A stretch of DNA of 64,000 nt from an uncultured SAR324 cluster bacterium (GTDB lineage Bacteria; SAR324; NAC60-12), in the NCBI GenBank assembly GCA_902562015.1, contig CACERX010000004.1:11817-75816 (forward strand), written 5' to 3'. Below, one piece after another: positions 8,016 to 16,849 of the stretch. The position numbers and the translations under genes were made by a program. The notes beneath the pieces were generated by a model. The model had not been told where the DNA came from. It was given only the letters and a program-made list of their open reading frames with translations, and searched no databases. The stretch's first letter is position 1; every line of letters begins with the position of its first letter.

Positions 8016-10685
8016 ATGAAACTTAAATCATTTTTTATTCTTCTAGTAATTGTCTATTTAATAATTAGCCTTGTTTCAAGTGTCTTAGCTGCAACCACCC
8101 TCAATTTGACTATTGTAAATACACGTTTAGGTTCATATTCTCTTCCTGTTCCTGAACTTAGATTGCCAGACCTTCCAATTTTTTCTTTAGTTTCAGTATC
8201 AGAAGCATCAGTTCCAGAACTACCTGACTGGCATAACTCACGTTTTGTTCCAAATGAACCAGGGTGGCTGGACAGGTCTGGTAAGTATTATAAGGAAGGT
8301 ATAATGCAGTTATTTCGTGGAAACTTGACTCTTGCATTAATGAGATTTCAAACAATCATTGACGAGTATCCCGAAACTGATTGGATAATTCCGTCTAGGT
8401 TTTGGCAGGGCCAAATCTTTGCTCAGCGCGAAAAATATGCTCAATCTGTGAAATCATTGAATCTATTTTTGAATTCGGTGAAAAAAAGTAAACACTCAGA
8501 ACGCTACATTGATTTCCTAGATTTTAGTAGATACACACTTGCATGGTTGAATTTTAAGCAGTATAAATACAAAAAAGCTATTGATATTATTAATAAAAAT
8601 GAAAATAAGATTGATAGTGAAAAAATTCGTAGCAAACTACTTTTTTTAAGATATTTGGCGAATGTTAAATTAAATAATAATGAGGCAACACTCAGTGTTC
8701 TTGAAAAATTGATAAAAGATTTTCCCAATGATTTCCGACATATATTACAATTAGGGGAATTTTATTATTCACAGAAAAATTGGCGGAAATTAACAAGTTT
8801 CGTAGTCACTCATTCTAAAAATACAAAATTTTATAATGATTCAAAAATGGAGCATTTTTTATGGCTTGGATTAGATGCTCATCTAAACCTTAAACAATGG
8901 AAAAAAGCGAAAAAATTTATAAAATCTTTGGAAAAACTAGGTGTACAAAGTACTGATAAACTCGCTAAAGCTTATTTAAAACTGAACCTGCATACAAAAC
9001 AAATTGAACAGGCATGGAAAGACTGGATGAATATAGAGGATCAGATACTTCGTGCTCAAGCCTTGAGGGCATTAATGCACCGGGCTATTAAAGTTGAGGA
9101 ATTCGATTTTTTGCTAAAATTGGAGATTGATCTTAACTCAATAAGTACTTTTTGGCGGTCATGGCAGGATGAAGTTGAACTGATTTATGCATACCTATAT
9201 TTTCGTCTGGACCAGATAGAAAAGTCGAAACCATTTCTTGAATCATCAAGAAAATATTTGTTGAAGGGAGACGACACACAGTTTTCAATTGTAAATGAAG
9301 AAGGACTTTTTTTAAGTTCAGTGATAGAGCTGGTTTCTTTAAATTACCAGAGGGCATTTATGTTGATTAAACAGTTGCTTGAAAGTTACCCGGATTCAGA
9401 CCGACTTTCCGATTATTATTTTTGGTATGGAGTTTTACAGTATGAAATTGAAAAAAATTCTATGCAGACAATCATGGCCATGCGTCAGGTAGACCAAAAT
9501 GGTAACAGGGCTGATGATCGTCTGTTCCTTTTGGCTAAAGTTAATCATGATCAACAGAATTGGACTTCAGTAAACTCGTCTATTTTAAATTTGAAAAAAT
9601 TGTTTCCAGAATCACCATTCTTAGAAGAAGGTCTTTTTTTACAGTCCCAAGCTATTTTTGAACAGAAGCAATATAATTCAGCACTAGAAATTTTAAATGA
9701 ACTTGAAAACACTTTTGATCCATTAAAAAAGCCTGTAAGAGCAATAGATTTAAGAGTTAGGGTTCTTATGGCACTGCAAAGGTATGAACAGGCAGATGAG
9801 GTGCTCAAGAGATCGATATCAATTCATGCAGACTTTTCTCTCATAAAATTGAGGATCGAAGTTTTGAGGCATATTAATGATCCAAGGCGTATTATTGGTG
9901 TTACAGACCTTGGATTGGGAATTTCTATAACTGAAGACCAGGGATTTTTGTTTTTTCAACAAGCAGAGGCTTTATATGAAATGAAGCAATATGAGCAGGC
10001 GTTCACAGTTTATAGCTTAGCATTAAAAAATCCTCCGAAAAAAAAGAGTCGTTTTATCAATTACATGATTCTGAAAACTCATTTTGAGTTGGGCAGAATT
10101 AATGAGCTAGAGCATGGAGCTAGGAAATTACTGGATAAGGTTGGAGATGACGATTATGCCAAAGAAATATTACATTTGCTCAGCAGTTATTTTCTTGAAA
10201 GAAAACAAAAAGAAAAGGCGAAACCTTATTTAAAGCAACTTGTAGCCAATTATGAAGAATCTGTGCGTCAGGAGGACTTGCCAGCTAAACAAAGGGTTGA
10301 TCAGATTGTTCTCATAGGGGAAATATATAACGACCTGGATGAATATGAGCAAGCAGTTCGCTGGTTAAACCAAGCATTGAAATCGATGAAAACTGTTGAA
10401 GAAGGCCGTAAGAAATGGCAATTACGCATACTTAGGGAAAAGGGGTTTGCACTATTCAAACTTGATCAACATAGTAAGGCATTGGCTGCGAACCTCAAGG
10501 TACTTTACTTAGATCAAAGTTTGTCAGACGAATTAAAATATGATCTGAATTTAAGAATAGCCTCTAGTTATGTGAAGCTGAAACGTAATAAAGAAGCTAA
10601 AGCAATATATCGTAAAATGCTCAATAATTTTGAAGACGATAATCGTCAAAAAGAAGTGGAAGCCCTGCTTGAAAATTTGATGTAA
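8016..10685 (+). CDS. Secreted or periplasmic TPR-repeat protein
   Basis: An ATG at 8016 gives a good signal peptide (MKLKSFF, a hydrophobic stretch, then a cleavage site near VLA-ATT). A TTG 21 bp upstream would keep the frame but adds residues before the signal. The mature ~860 residues consist largely of tetratricopeptide-like helix pairs, for example FRGNLTLALMRFQTIIDEYPETDW, FLQSQAIFEQKQYNSALEILNELE and FALFKLDQHSKALAANLKVLYLD. Such proteins often scaffold envelope complexes (BamD- or YbgF-like repeats), but no specific partner is visible. It lies 23 bp after mnmH and probably belongs to the recA transcript. Confidence 0.8.
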   Translation: MKLKSFFILLVIVYLIISLVSSVLAATTLNLTIVNTRLGSYSLPVPELRLPDLPIFSLVSVSEASVPELPDWHNSRFVPNEPGWLDRSGKYYKEGIMQLFRGNLTLALMRFQTIIDEYPETDWIIPSRFWQGQIFAQREKYAQSVKSLNLFLNSVKKSKHSERYIDFLDFSRYTLAWLNFKQYKYKKAIDIINKNENKIDSEKIRSKLLFLRYLANVKLNNNEATLSVLEKLIKDFPNDFRHILQLGEFYYSQKNWRKLTSFVVTHSKNTKFYNDSKMEHFLWLGLDAHLNLKQWKKAKKFIKSLEKLGVQSTDKLAKAYLKLNLHTKQIEQAWKDWMNIEDQILRAQALRALMHRAIKVEEFDFLLKLEIDLNSISTFWRSWQDEVELIYAYLYFRLDQIEKSKPFLESSRKYLLKGDDTQFSIVNEEGLFLSSVIELVSLNYQRAFMLIKQLLESYPDSDRLSDYYFWYGVLQYEIEKNSMQTIMAMRQVDQNGNRADDRLFLLAKVNHDQQNWTSVNSSILNLKKLFPESPFLEEGLFLQSQAIFEQKQYNSALEILNELENTFDPLKKPVRAIDLRVRVLMALQRYEQADEVLKRSISIHADFSLIKLRIEVLRHINDPRRIIGVTDLGLGISITEDQGFLFFQQAEALYEMKQYEQAFTVYSLALKNPPKKKSRFINYMILKTHFELGRINELEHGARKLLDKVGDDDYAKEILHLLSSYFLERKQKEKAKPYLKQLVANYEESVRQEDLPAKQRVDQIVLIGEIYNDLDEYEQAVRWLNQALKSMKTVEEGRKKWQLRILREKGFALFKLDQHSKALAANLKVLYLDQSLSDELKYDLNLRIASSYVKLKRNKEAKAIYRKMLNNFEDDNRQKEVEALLENLM

Positions 10686-10702
10686 AAAAATTTTAAACCG
10701 AA

Positions 10703-10718
10703 TGTTTCACGTGAAACA
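10703..10718. other. parS-like ParB-binding site
   Basis: TGTTTCACGTGAAACA is a perfect 16-bp palindrome. It differs by one base from the B. subtilis parS consensus TGTTCCACGTGAAACA and matches the core GTTTCACGTGAAAC shared by chromosomal parS sites in most bacteria. It lies in the 41-bp gap between the TPR gene and cmk. parS sites cluster near the replication origin and load ParB for chromosome segregation. No second perfect copy was found in the window, and no parB gene is adjacent. Confidence 0.85.
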
Positions 10719-10726
10719 AATATCTT

Positions 10727-11410
10727 ATGAGTTTTATAATTATTGCCATTGATGGTCCTTCCGGAGTTGGCAAAAGCACAATTGCTAAAAAACTAGCTAC
10801 TGAACTCAATTGTTTATATGTCGATACAGGAGCAATGTTTCGTTGTTTGGCACTTAGTTGGGGAAAGCAGGGTTGTCCAGAAAGCGATCTTTCTCTGCAT
10901 GAACTTGGCGAAAACACAAAGATAGACTTTAAAGATGAGAAAATATTTTGTGATGAAATTGATGTGACGAATAAAATCAGATCAGAGAAAATTTCATCAC
11001 TAGCTTCCAGAATTAGTCTTTTCCCTTCCATCCGTGAAGTGATGAAAAAAAAACAGCAAGCTTTGGTTAAAGAAGAATGTGAAGCCGGAAATTATAATGG
11101 CGCAGTAATGGAAGGACGTGATATCGGTACCGTTATTTTTCCGTCTGCAGATTATAAATATTACTTGGATGCGTCTCCTGAAATTCGTGCAGAGCGGAGG
11201 TATCTGCAATTGCGGGAACAGAACGTTGATGTAGATTTTAAAAAAATTCTGTCTGCTATTCGTGAACGCGACCATCAGGATAAAAATCGAATTTTAGCTC
11301 CATTAAAGGCTGCTGAAGATGCGATAACTATAGATACTGTAAATATGAATATTGACGAAGTTATGAAACATTTGCTTAAAGATGTAGACCGTACAAAGAT
11401 ATATTTATAG
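10727..11410 (+). CDS. cmk: Cytidylate kinase
   Basis: Cmk phosphorylates CMP and dCMP with ATP. The P-loop GPSGVGKS is at residues 10-17. VDTGAMFRCLAL (about 35-46) and EGRDIGTVIFPSADYKYYLDAS are family landmarks, as are the arginines of ERRYLQL. The 227-residue length is normal. The gene starts 8 nt after the parS-like palindrome, so ParB bound there could influence its expression. It is followed 49 bp later by the UDP-GlcNAc module. Confidence 0.95.
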   Translation: MSFIIIAIDGPSGVGKSTIAKKLATELNCLYVDTGAMFRCLALSWGKQGCPESDLSLHELGENTKIDFKDEKIFCDEIDVTNKIRSEKISSLASRISLFPSIREVMKKKQQALVKEECEAGNYNGAVMEGRDIGTVIFPSADYKYYLDASPEIRAERRYLQLREQNVDVDFKKILSAIRERDHQDKNRILAPLKAAEDAITIDTVNMNIDEVMKHLLKDVDRTKIYL

Positions 11411-11459
11411 GCAGCTAGCTTAAATTAATAAATTATCAATTAATAAATACAGAAATCAC

Positions 11460-12650
11460 ATGAAAGCAGTCATACTTGCGGCTAACCGTAGCACAAGGCT
11501 AAGCCCTTTTATTGAAACACGTTGTAAGCCAATGATTCGCATAGCCGGACAATACGTACTTGAGAATACTATCCGTTTTTTAAAAGCAGCAGGAATTAAC
11601 GATATTGTTCTTGTTGTGAATCATCAGCAGGACTTAATTAGAAATGTTTTTGGAGGTGGACAGAAACATGGAGTAAACATTGAGTATATTGTTCAGAATG
11701 AACTTTTAGGAATAGGTCATGCCTTGAATTTATGTCAGTCATCATTAGAAAAAAAACCTTTTTTACTTACCTATGGAGATGTACTGACTGACGAAAACCC
11801 TTATTTATCAATTCTGCAAACATATACCGAAACTGACAAGGAAGTCTCAATGGTAGCATTGCCGGAGTCTTCCAAGGAGTTTGGTAATGTCTACCTTGAT
11901 CATGAAATGAAAATTAGTCGTTTGGTTGAAAAACCTTCAGATGATCAGGCGAATTATGTTTTTGCAGGAATATTTGTTTTATTTCCAAACATCTTTGATC
12001 TTTTGGAAATGTATAATAATGATATTTCCCAGTGCTATGAAAATATTATAGGAGCTGGGGGACTTCAGGCCTGTTTATGGGAAAGAGGATGGATTGATAT
12101 GATTCATCCTTGGCATATTTTGGTTGCAAACCAAATGCTGATGAACTCATGGGAAACAGCAAACATTGACAAAAGCGCAAAACTACTGGGCCATGTGCAT
12201 CTTGAGGGTGCAGTTAGGATTGGACATAATGTAACTGTTGAATCAGGAACAGTGCTTAAAGGACCTTGTTATATTGGAGAAAATTCTTATATCGGGAATA
12301 ATTCACTTATTCGCAACTACAGTGCTATTGGACCAAACTCTACAGTTGGTTATGGTTCAGAGTTAAAAAATTGTGTGCTTTTTGGGTCCAATGATATTGG
12401 GCGTTTATCTTTTGTTGGAGATAGTGTTATTGGTGAAAATACCACTACAGGTTCTGGATTGACAACTGTTAATCATTCCGCAGAGTATTCACCTGTAATT
12501 TGCAAAACAGAGAATGGTAATGTTGAAACAGGATTGACTAAATTAGGAGCTTTCTTTGGAGACAACGTTAAAATTGGTGTGAGACATGTAACTGTTCCGG
12601 GTTCAATTTTGAATAGTGGGAGTAAAATACCTGATAGTACCACCCTTTGA
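11460..12650 (+). CDS. Archaeal-type GlmU-like nucleotidyltransferase/acetyltransferase
   Basis: The 396-residue protein has an N-terminal sugar-phosphate nucleotidyltransferase domain (1-230) and a C-terminal left-handed beta-helix (about 245-390) with hexapeptide repeats such as IGENSYIGNNSLI. This plan matches archaeal-type bifunctional GlcN-1-P acetyltransferase/GlcNAc-1-P uridyltransferase rather than E. coli GlmU. The glycine-rich loop is unusual: LAANRSTRL at residues 6-14 instead of LAAGxGTRL, though K23 in TRCKPM, YGDVLTD and VEKPSD are present. It is followed by glmS and a mutase, which supports a UDP-GlcNAc role. The substrate is not proven. Confidence 0.8.
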   Translation: MKAVILAANRSTRLSPFIETRCKPMIRIAGQYVLENTIRFLKAAGINDIVLVVNHQQDLIRNVFGGGQKHGVNIEYIVQNELLGIGHALNLCQSSLEKKPFLLTYGDVLTDENPYLSILQTYTETDKEVSMVALPESSKEFGNVYLDHEMKISRLVEKPSDDQANYVFAGIFVLFPNIFDLLEMYNNDISQCYENIIGAGGLQACLWERGWIDMIHPWHILVANQMLMNSWETANIDKSAKLLGHVHLEGAVRIGHNVTVESGTVLKGPCYIGENSYIGNNSLIRNYSAIGPNSTVGYGSELKNCVLFGSNDIGRLSFVGDSVIGENTTTGSGLTTVNHSAEYSPVICKTENGNVETGLTKLGAFFGDNVKIGVRHVTVPGSILNSGSKIPDSTTL

Positions 12651-12770
12651 AATGCTGATTAGTGAATTTTAAATTAATATTTGCAATATGAGAAATTATA
12701 CTATTATGTATCCAAATTTTTCATACAAACTTCAAATCAAGAAATATAATATTTTGATTTACTAATTGTT

Positions 12771-14588
12771 ATGTGTGGTATAAGTGGCATAGTGCATTCA
12801 GAAAATTTTGGCAGGAATTTACTTAATTCCATAAGAAATCTTGAATATCGAGGATATGATTCTTGTGGGGTTGCTGTGATACAGAATGGTAAGATCGATT
12901 TAAGAAAAAATATAGGTGGAATTGATGATGTCAATTTAAAAGAACGTTTGGATCAGATGCAGGGAAAGATTGGCATTGCTCACACGCGTTGGGCAACCCA
13001 TGGAGGTGTCACTCAGGAAAATGCTCATCCTCATCTTTCAGCAAATCGAAAATTTGCCGTCGTCCATAACGGTATAATATCTAATTATCAGCAACTTAGG
13101 GATGTAATGCTTAGTGAAGGTGTTTGTTTTGAGTCATTGACTGATACTGAGGTTTTTGTGAACCTTTTGGAAAAATCCTATACTGAAAGAAATGATTTAG
13201 AACAGGCTTTCCTGGCAGCACTTCAGCAGATAGAAGGTTCATTTTCAATTGTTATGCTTTCTTCACATGATCCAGAGCATTTGTATTGCGTGAAAAAGGA
13301 GTCCCCCTTATTGTTGGGTCTGGGCGAAGACTGTAATTATGTTGGGTCTGATATAAATGCCTTTCTGGAATATACTAGGAAGGCAATTGTTTTAGATGAA
13401 GGTGAGTATGTAATTTTAGGTCCTAATGACTACCAAGTCCGCAGTTTAAAAACTGGTAAAAAACTCAAGAAAAATGTTCTGCATATTGACTGGGACATAG
13501 AGACCAGTAAAAAAGGTGGATTTTCTCATTATATGCTCAAAGAAATATTTGATGAGCCACAAACTGTCAGGCAGGCAATGAAGATACCAAGGCAGCAAAT
13601 CCTCAGAATGGCCGAAATGTTTGCCGATTCTTCACGTTCATACATGATGGGTGTGGGTACAACTTATTATGTTGCCAGTATCAGTCAATATTATTTTTCT
13701 GATCTTGCAGACTGCTATTATTCTGCATTGAGTTCTGATGAGTTTTCTGTAGTTGATATAAAAAGAGGAGATATGGTGCTAGCTATTTCTCAATCAGGTG
13801 AAACATATGATACAAAAACTGCGCTGGTATCCGCAAAAAAACGTGGGGCGAAAACTGCAGCCATAGTTAATGTGATGGGTTCAGCAATTAGTATGATGGT
13901 AGACCAGGTAATAATGCAGGGGTCAGGGCCTGAAATATGTGTTGTTTCCACAAAGGCAGCTTTGGCACAAACTGTCATTATGGTACGTGTTGCTATTGAG
14001 CTGGGACTTATCAGGAAAAAAATTAAACAAAATGATTACCAAAAATTTCAGAAGGAAATGCAGGAATTTTCAGAAATTATAGAAATAGTACTCAATGAAC
14101 AGTCTGGATTTGTTCGTAATATTGCCAGAGATACTAGTCATGTTAAAAATTGGTTGTTTTTGGGATGCGGAATTTATTATCCAGTGGCAATGGAGTCTGC
14201 TTTAAAAATGAAGGAAGTTACATATCAGCATGCTGAAGGCATGCCTGCAGGTTTTCTTAAGCATGGAACTTTATCAATGGTAGAACCTTCTCTACACACA
14301 TTATTTTTTGTTCCTCCCCTTGAACAAAAAGAACTTCACAAGCGTACATTGATTGCCATGGAACAGGTAAAATCGCGTGGAGGAACCGTGATTGCCATTG
14401 TCTTTCAAGGCGATGAACTTGCTCAAAAAATTGCTTCCCAATCTATAAAACTTCCTGTTGTAACTCCTTTGTTTGCTCCTTTTTTGCAGATGATTATTGC
14501 TCAGATGTTTGCTTATTATGCTGCTCTAGACCTTGGACGTAATATAGATAAACCAAGAAATTTAGCCAAATCTGTAACAGTAGGCTGA
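12771..14588 (+). CDS. glmS: Glutamine--fructose-6-phosphate aminotransferase
   Basis: GlmS makes glucosamine-6-phosphate from fructose-6-phosphate and glutamine, the entry to UDP-GlcNAc. The N-terminal glutaminase has the nucleophile Cys2 (MCGISG), with HTRWATHG and HNGIISNY. Two SIS domains follow (SQSGETYDTKTAL; the KMKEVTYQHAEGM region), and the C-terminus LAKSVTVG is nearly the canonical LAKSVTVE. The length of 605 is typical. It lies 120 bp after the GlmU-like gene; that gap shows no glmS ribozyme-like structure. Confidence 0.95.
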   Translation: MCGISGIVHSENFGRNLLNSIRNLEYRGYDSCGVAVIQNGKIDLRKNIGGIDDVNLKERLDQMQGKIGIAHTRWATHGGVTQENAHPHLSANRKFAVVHNGIISNYQQLRDVMLSEGVCFESLTDTEVFVNLLEKSYTERNDLEQAFLAALQQIEGSFSIVMLSSHDPEHLYCVKKESPLLLGLGEDCNYVGSDINAFLEYTRKAIVLDEGEYVILGPNDYQVRSLKTGKKLKKNVLHIDWDIETSKKGGFSHYMLKEIFDEPQTVRQAMKIPRQQILRMAEMFADSSRSYMMGVGTTYYVASISQYYFSDLADCYYSALSSDEFSVVDIKRGDMVLAISQSGETYDTKTALVSAKKRGAKTAAIVNVMGSAISMMVDQVIMQGSGPEICVVSTKAALAQTVIMVRVAIELGLIRKKIKQNDYQKFQKEMQEFSEIIEIVLNEQSGFVRNIARDTSHVKNWLFLGCGIYYPVAMESALKMKEVTYQHAEGMPAGFLKHGTLSMVEPSLHTLFFVPPLEQKELHKRTLIAMEQVKSRGGTVIAIVFQGDELAQKIASQSIKLPVVTPLFAPFLQMIIAQMFAYYAALDLGRNIDKPRNLAKSVTVG

Positions 14589-14683
14589 GTAGTGAGTCTC
14601 CCACCTTGTTCTATTTATAATTAACTTTTATATTTTGGAAATTTTTTTCTTCAATTTTAAAATGTTTATTTATATTCATAAAT

Positions 14684-16801
14684 ATGGCTATAACCAGTAT
14701 ACAAGGAACTGACGGAATACGCGGACCAGTCTGTCTTTCGGAAAATAGTTCTTATATAGGTCCAATGGACGCGTATCTTAAAGAAGGAATTCTAACAGAA
14801 GAATTATTTGAATTATATACATACTCCTTTTGTAAGGAGCTATTGAATACAGCTTTTACTGAAAATAATGACATTGCTGTAATTGGTTGGGACCCTAGGG
14901 ACAGTAGTGGAAGATTCAATCAGGCTGCAGTTAACGGAATCAGGAAAGCAGGGATGAACGCAACCGTAGTTGATACACTTCCAACTCCTGCAATATCAAT
15001 GTATCAGCTGAAAATTGGTGCTGCTTGTGGGTTTGTTTTAACTGCATCACATAACAGAGCGGACCAGAATGGTATAAAAATTTTTCTTGGACACTCAAAT
15101 CTTAAATTGCTTCCTGAAGATGATAAGCGCCTAACTCAATATTGTCTTAATCTTGATTATGAAGAAATTAGGGCAGCACCGCTTACGGGAAAAATTAGCA
15201 ATGAACATTTACAAGCCAGGAAGTTGTTTATTGATTTTGTTTCCGATCATTATAACAGCTGGATGCAGATGGAATTGCTGAATAAGGTCACAGTTATTGT
15301 TGATGCAGCAAATGGAGCTTTTTCTCATTTGGTGAAGGATTTATTTCATTATGAAGGATGCAGAATCGAATTTATAAATTGTGACCCCTCTAGAGGCATA
15401 AATTCTTGTTCAGGTGTTGCTGATCTCGAAGGAATTTCAATAATCAATGCCGATGAAATTATAGATGGTGAATTTAGTGAATATGAGGCACTTAGGCGAA
15501 TTATATCTATTGGTCGTGAACAAAATTATGCTGATCATAATAGGCTAGAAATGGTTTTTGGTTTTGTATTTGATGGTGATGGAGACAGATGCTTTTTGCT
15601 AAATTATGATCCTTACAATGACCAGGTAAAAGTACTTGGAGGCGATATTCAGGCTTTTCTGCAGGCTAAGTTACTGAAGCAGAAATCAAAATGGAACAAG
15701 CCCCCACTGTATTTGAATACTGTTGAAAGTGACATTGAAGCGGAACGTGCTATAAAGCGCAAAGGTTTTGAAACAAAACAGTGTGCTGTAGGAGATAAAT
15801 GGATACTGTGGGAGTCTTTTTTAAGCCAGTGGAAATGTAGAAAGCAATATTTTCTTGAAAGGATCGATGACTCGGAATTTCAAGCATTAACAATAAAAGT
15901 TGATACAAAACTTGAACAAATGCAAGAAAGTGCCACTTTTGACGCAATTAAAGCTACAAATTCTGTATTTTTTGTAGAAAAATGGTTAATTGAGAAAAAG
16001 AGGAGTGAGCTTGTGAACTTGGCTCATGCTCATGCCTGTGAAATCAGTAATAACTGTTTTGCAATAGGAAGCGAGGAGTCTGGACATATTATTACATTGG
16101 GCCATATCAGATCCGGAAAGCTAGTCAGGCCTGTATATATTGGCAATGGAGTTAAATGTGCACTGAACAGCATGGCTGCAGTGCTTCAGCTAAACCCAAA
16201 TATGGAGCAGAAGCAATACTTTCAGTGGTTGAGTAATCCTTATCCTTCAGGTTATCAGAAAACCTTTCAGGTTTATTATGTGGATAAGTCACTGCTTCGT
16301 GAGGATTCGGTAAATCGTAAGCAACTTCAACAACTGTTGTTGCAAAACTCTAGCTGGCCTGAAATGGAAACAAAAATAGATCAAAATCCGCAGGAACCAC
16401 AGATGCTGATGATTCGTGTTTTTCAGCATAACTTGCCTGTTGCAATGGTGTATGTGAGAAATTCAGGTACAGAGGACAAGCTTGGATTGTATCTGCGTGG
16501 CAGCAGTAAACTTGCTGAAAAGCTTAATTCTCTTGCAAAAAACGTTTATAGCTACTTGATGATTTATTTTAAAAACAAAAAAAGCTTGATGGCAAGAGCA
16601 GAAAAATCAATTCTGCATAGTCTGATACATGGTACAAGTGAAACTATCGAGCTGATAGAGCCAGAATTTAAAAAAGTTCCGCTCGATCGTCTTCTAAATG
16701 AAATGTCTACTCGCCAAAAACTGATTGAAAAAGTTAAAGGAATTTGGCGAATTACGGATTTGGGCAGAACATTGATAAATCATACTGTACATTTAGAATG
16801 A
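14684..16801 (+). CDS. Oversized phosphoglucosamine/phosphohexose mutase
   Basis: All active-site motifs of the alpha-D-phosphohexomutase family are present: QGTDGIRG at 7-14, phosphoserine S122 in TASHNRADQNG, metal-binding DGDGD at 297-301, sugar-binding GSEESGH at 462-468, and the phosphate-binding VRNSGTEDKLGLYLRG loop near 585-600. At 705 residues it is about 250 longer than usual GlmM. The extra length lies in an insertion of roughly 75 residues between GDKW (370) and GSEESGH, a smaller one around 245-290, and a C-terminal extension of about 100. Its place after glmU-like and glmS suggests it isomerises GlcN-6-P to GlcN-1-P. Confidence 0.8.
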   Translation: MAITSIQGTDGIRGPVCLSENSSYIGPMDAYLKEGILTEELFELYTYSFCKELLNTAFTENNDIAVIGWDPRDSSGRFNQAAVNGIRKAGMNATVVDTLPTPAISMYQLKIGAACGFVLTASHNRADQNGIKIFLGHSNLKLLPEDDKRLTQYCLNLDYEEIRAAPLTGKISNEHLQARKLFIDFVSDHYNSWMQMELLNKVTVIVDAANGAFSHLVKDLFHYEGCRIEFINCDPSRGINSCSGVADLEGISIINADEIIDGEFSEYEALRRIISIGREQNYADHNRLEMVFGFVFDGDGDRCFLLNYDPYNDQVKVLGGDIQAFLQAKLLKQKSKWNKPPLYLNTVESDIEAERAIKRKGFETKQCAVGDKWILWESFLSQWKCRKQYFLERIDDSEFQALTIKVDTKLEQMQESATFDAIKATNSVFFVEKWLIEKKRSELVNLAHAHACEISNNCFAIGSEESGHIITLGHIRSGKLVRPVYIGNGVKCALNSMAAVLQLNPNMEQKQYFQWLSNPYPSGYQKTFQVYYVDKSLLREDSVNRKQLQQLLLQNSSWPEMETKIDQNPQEPQMLMIRVFQHNLPVAMVYVRNSGTEDKLGLYLRGSSKLAEKLNSLAKNVYSYLMIYFKNKKSLMARAEKSILHSLIHGTSETIELIEPEFKKVPLDRLLNEMSTRQKLIEKVKGIWRITDLGRTLINHTVHLE

Positions 16802-16813
16802 TTTATTTCTTTT

Positions 16814-16829
16814 TTCTGAACGTTCAGAA
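16814..16829. repeat. Perfect 16-bp palindrome between convergent genes
   Basis: TTCTGAACGTTCAGAA lies between the ends of the mutase gene (plus) and motB (minus). It could fold as a small hairpin but has no T-run on the 3' side in either direction, so it is a weak terminator candidate. Its role is unknown. Confidence 0.5.
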
Positions 16830-16849
16830 TAGAGCTAAATAATGATGTC

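Noticed and set aside
12651..12770. Possible glmS ribozyme upstream of glmS
   Set aside because: The gap is AT-rich and shows none of the ribozyme's conserved stems.
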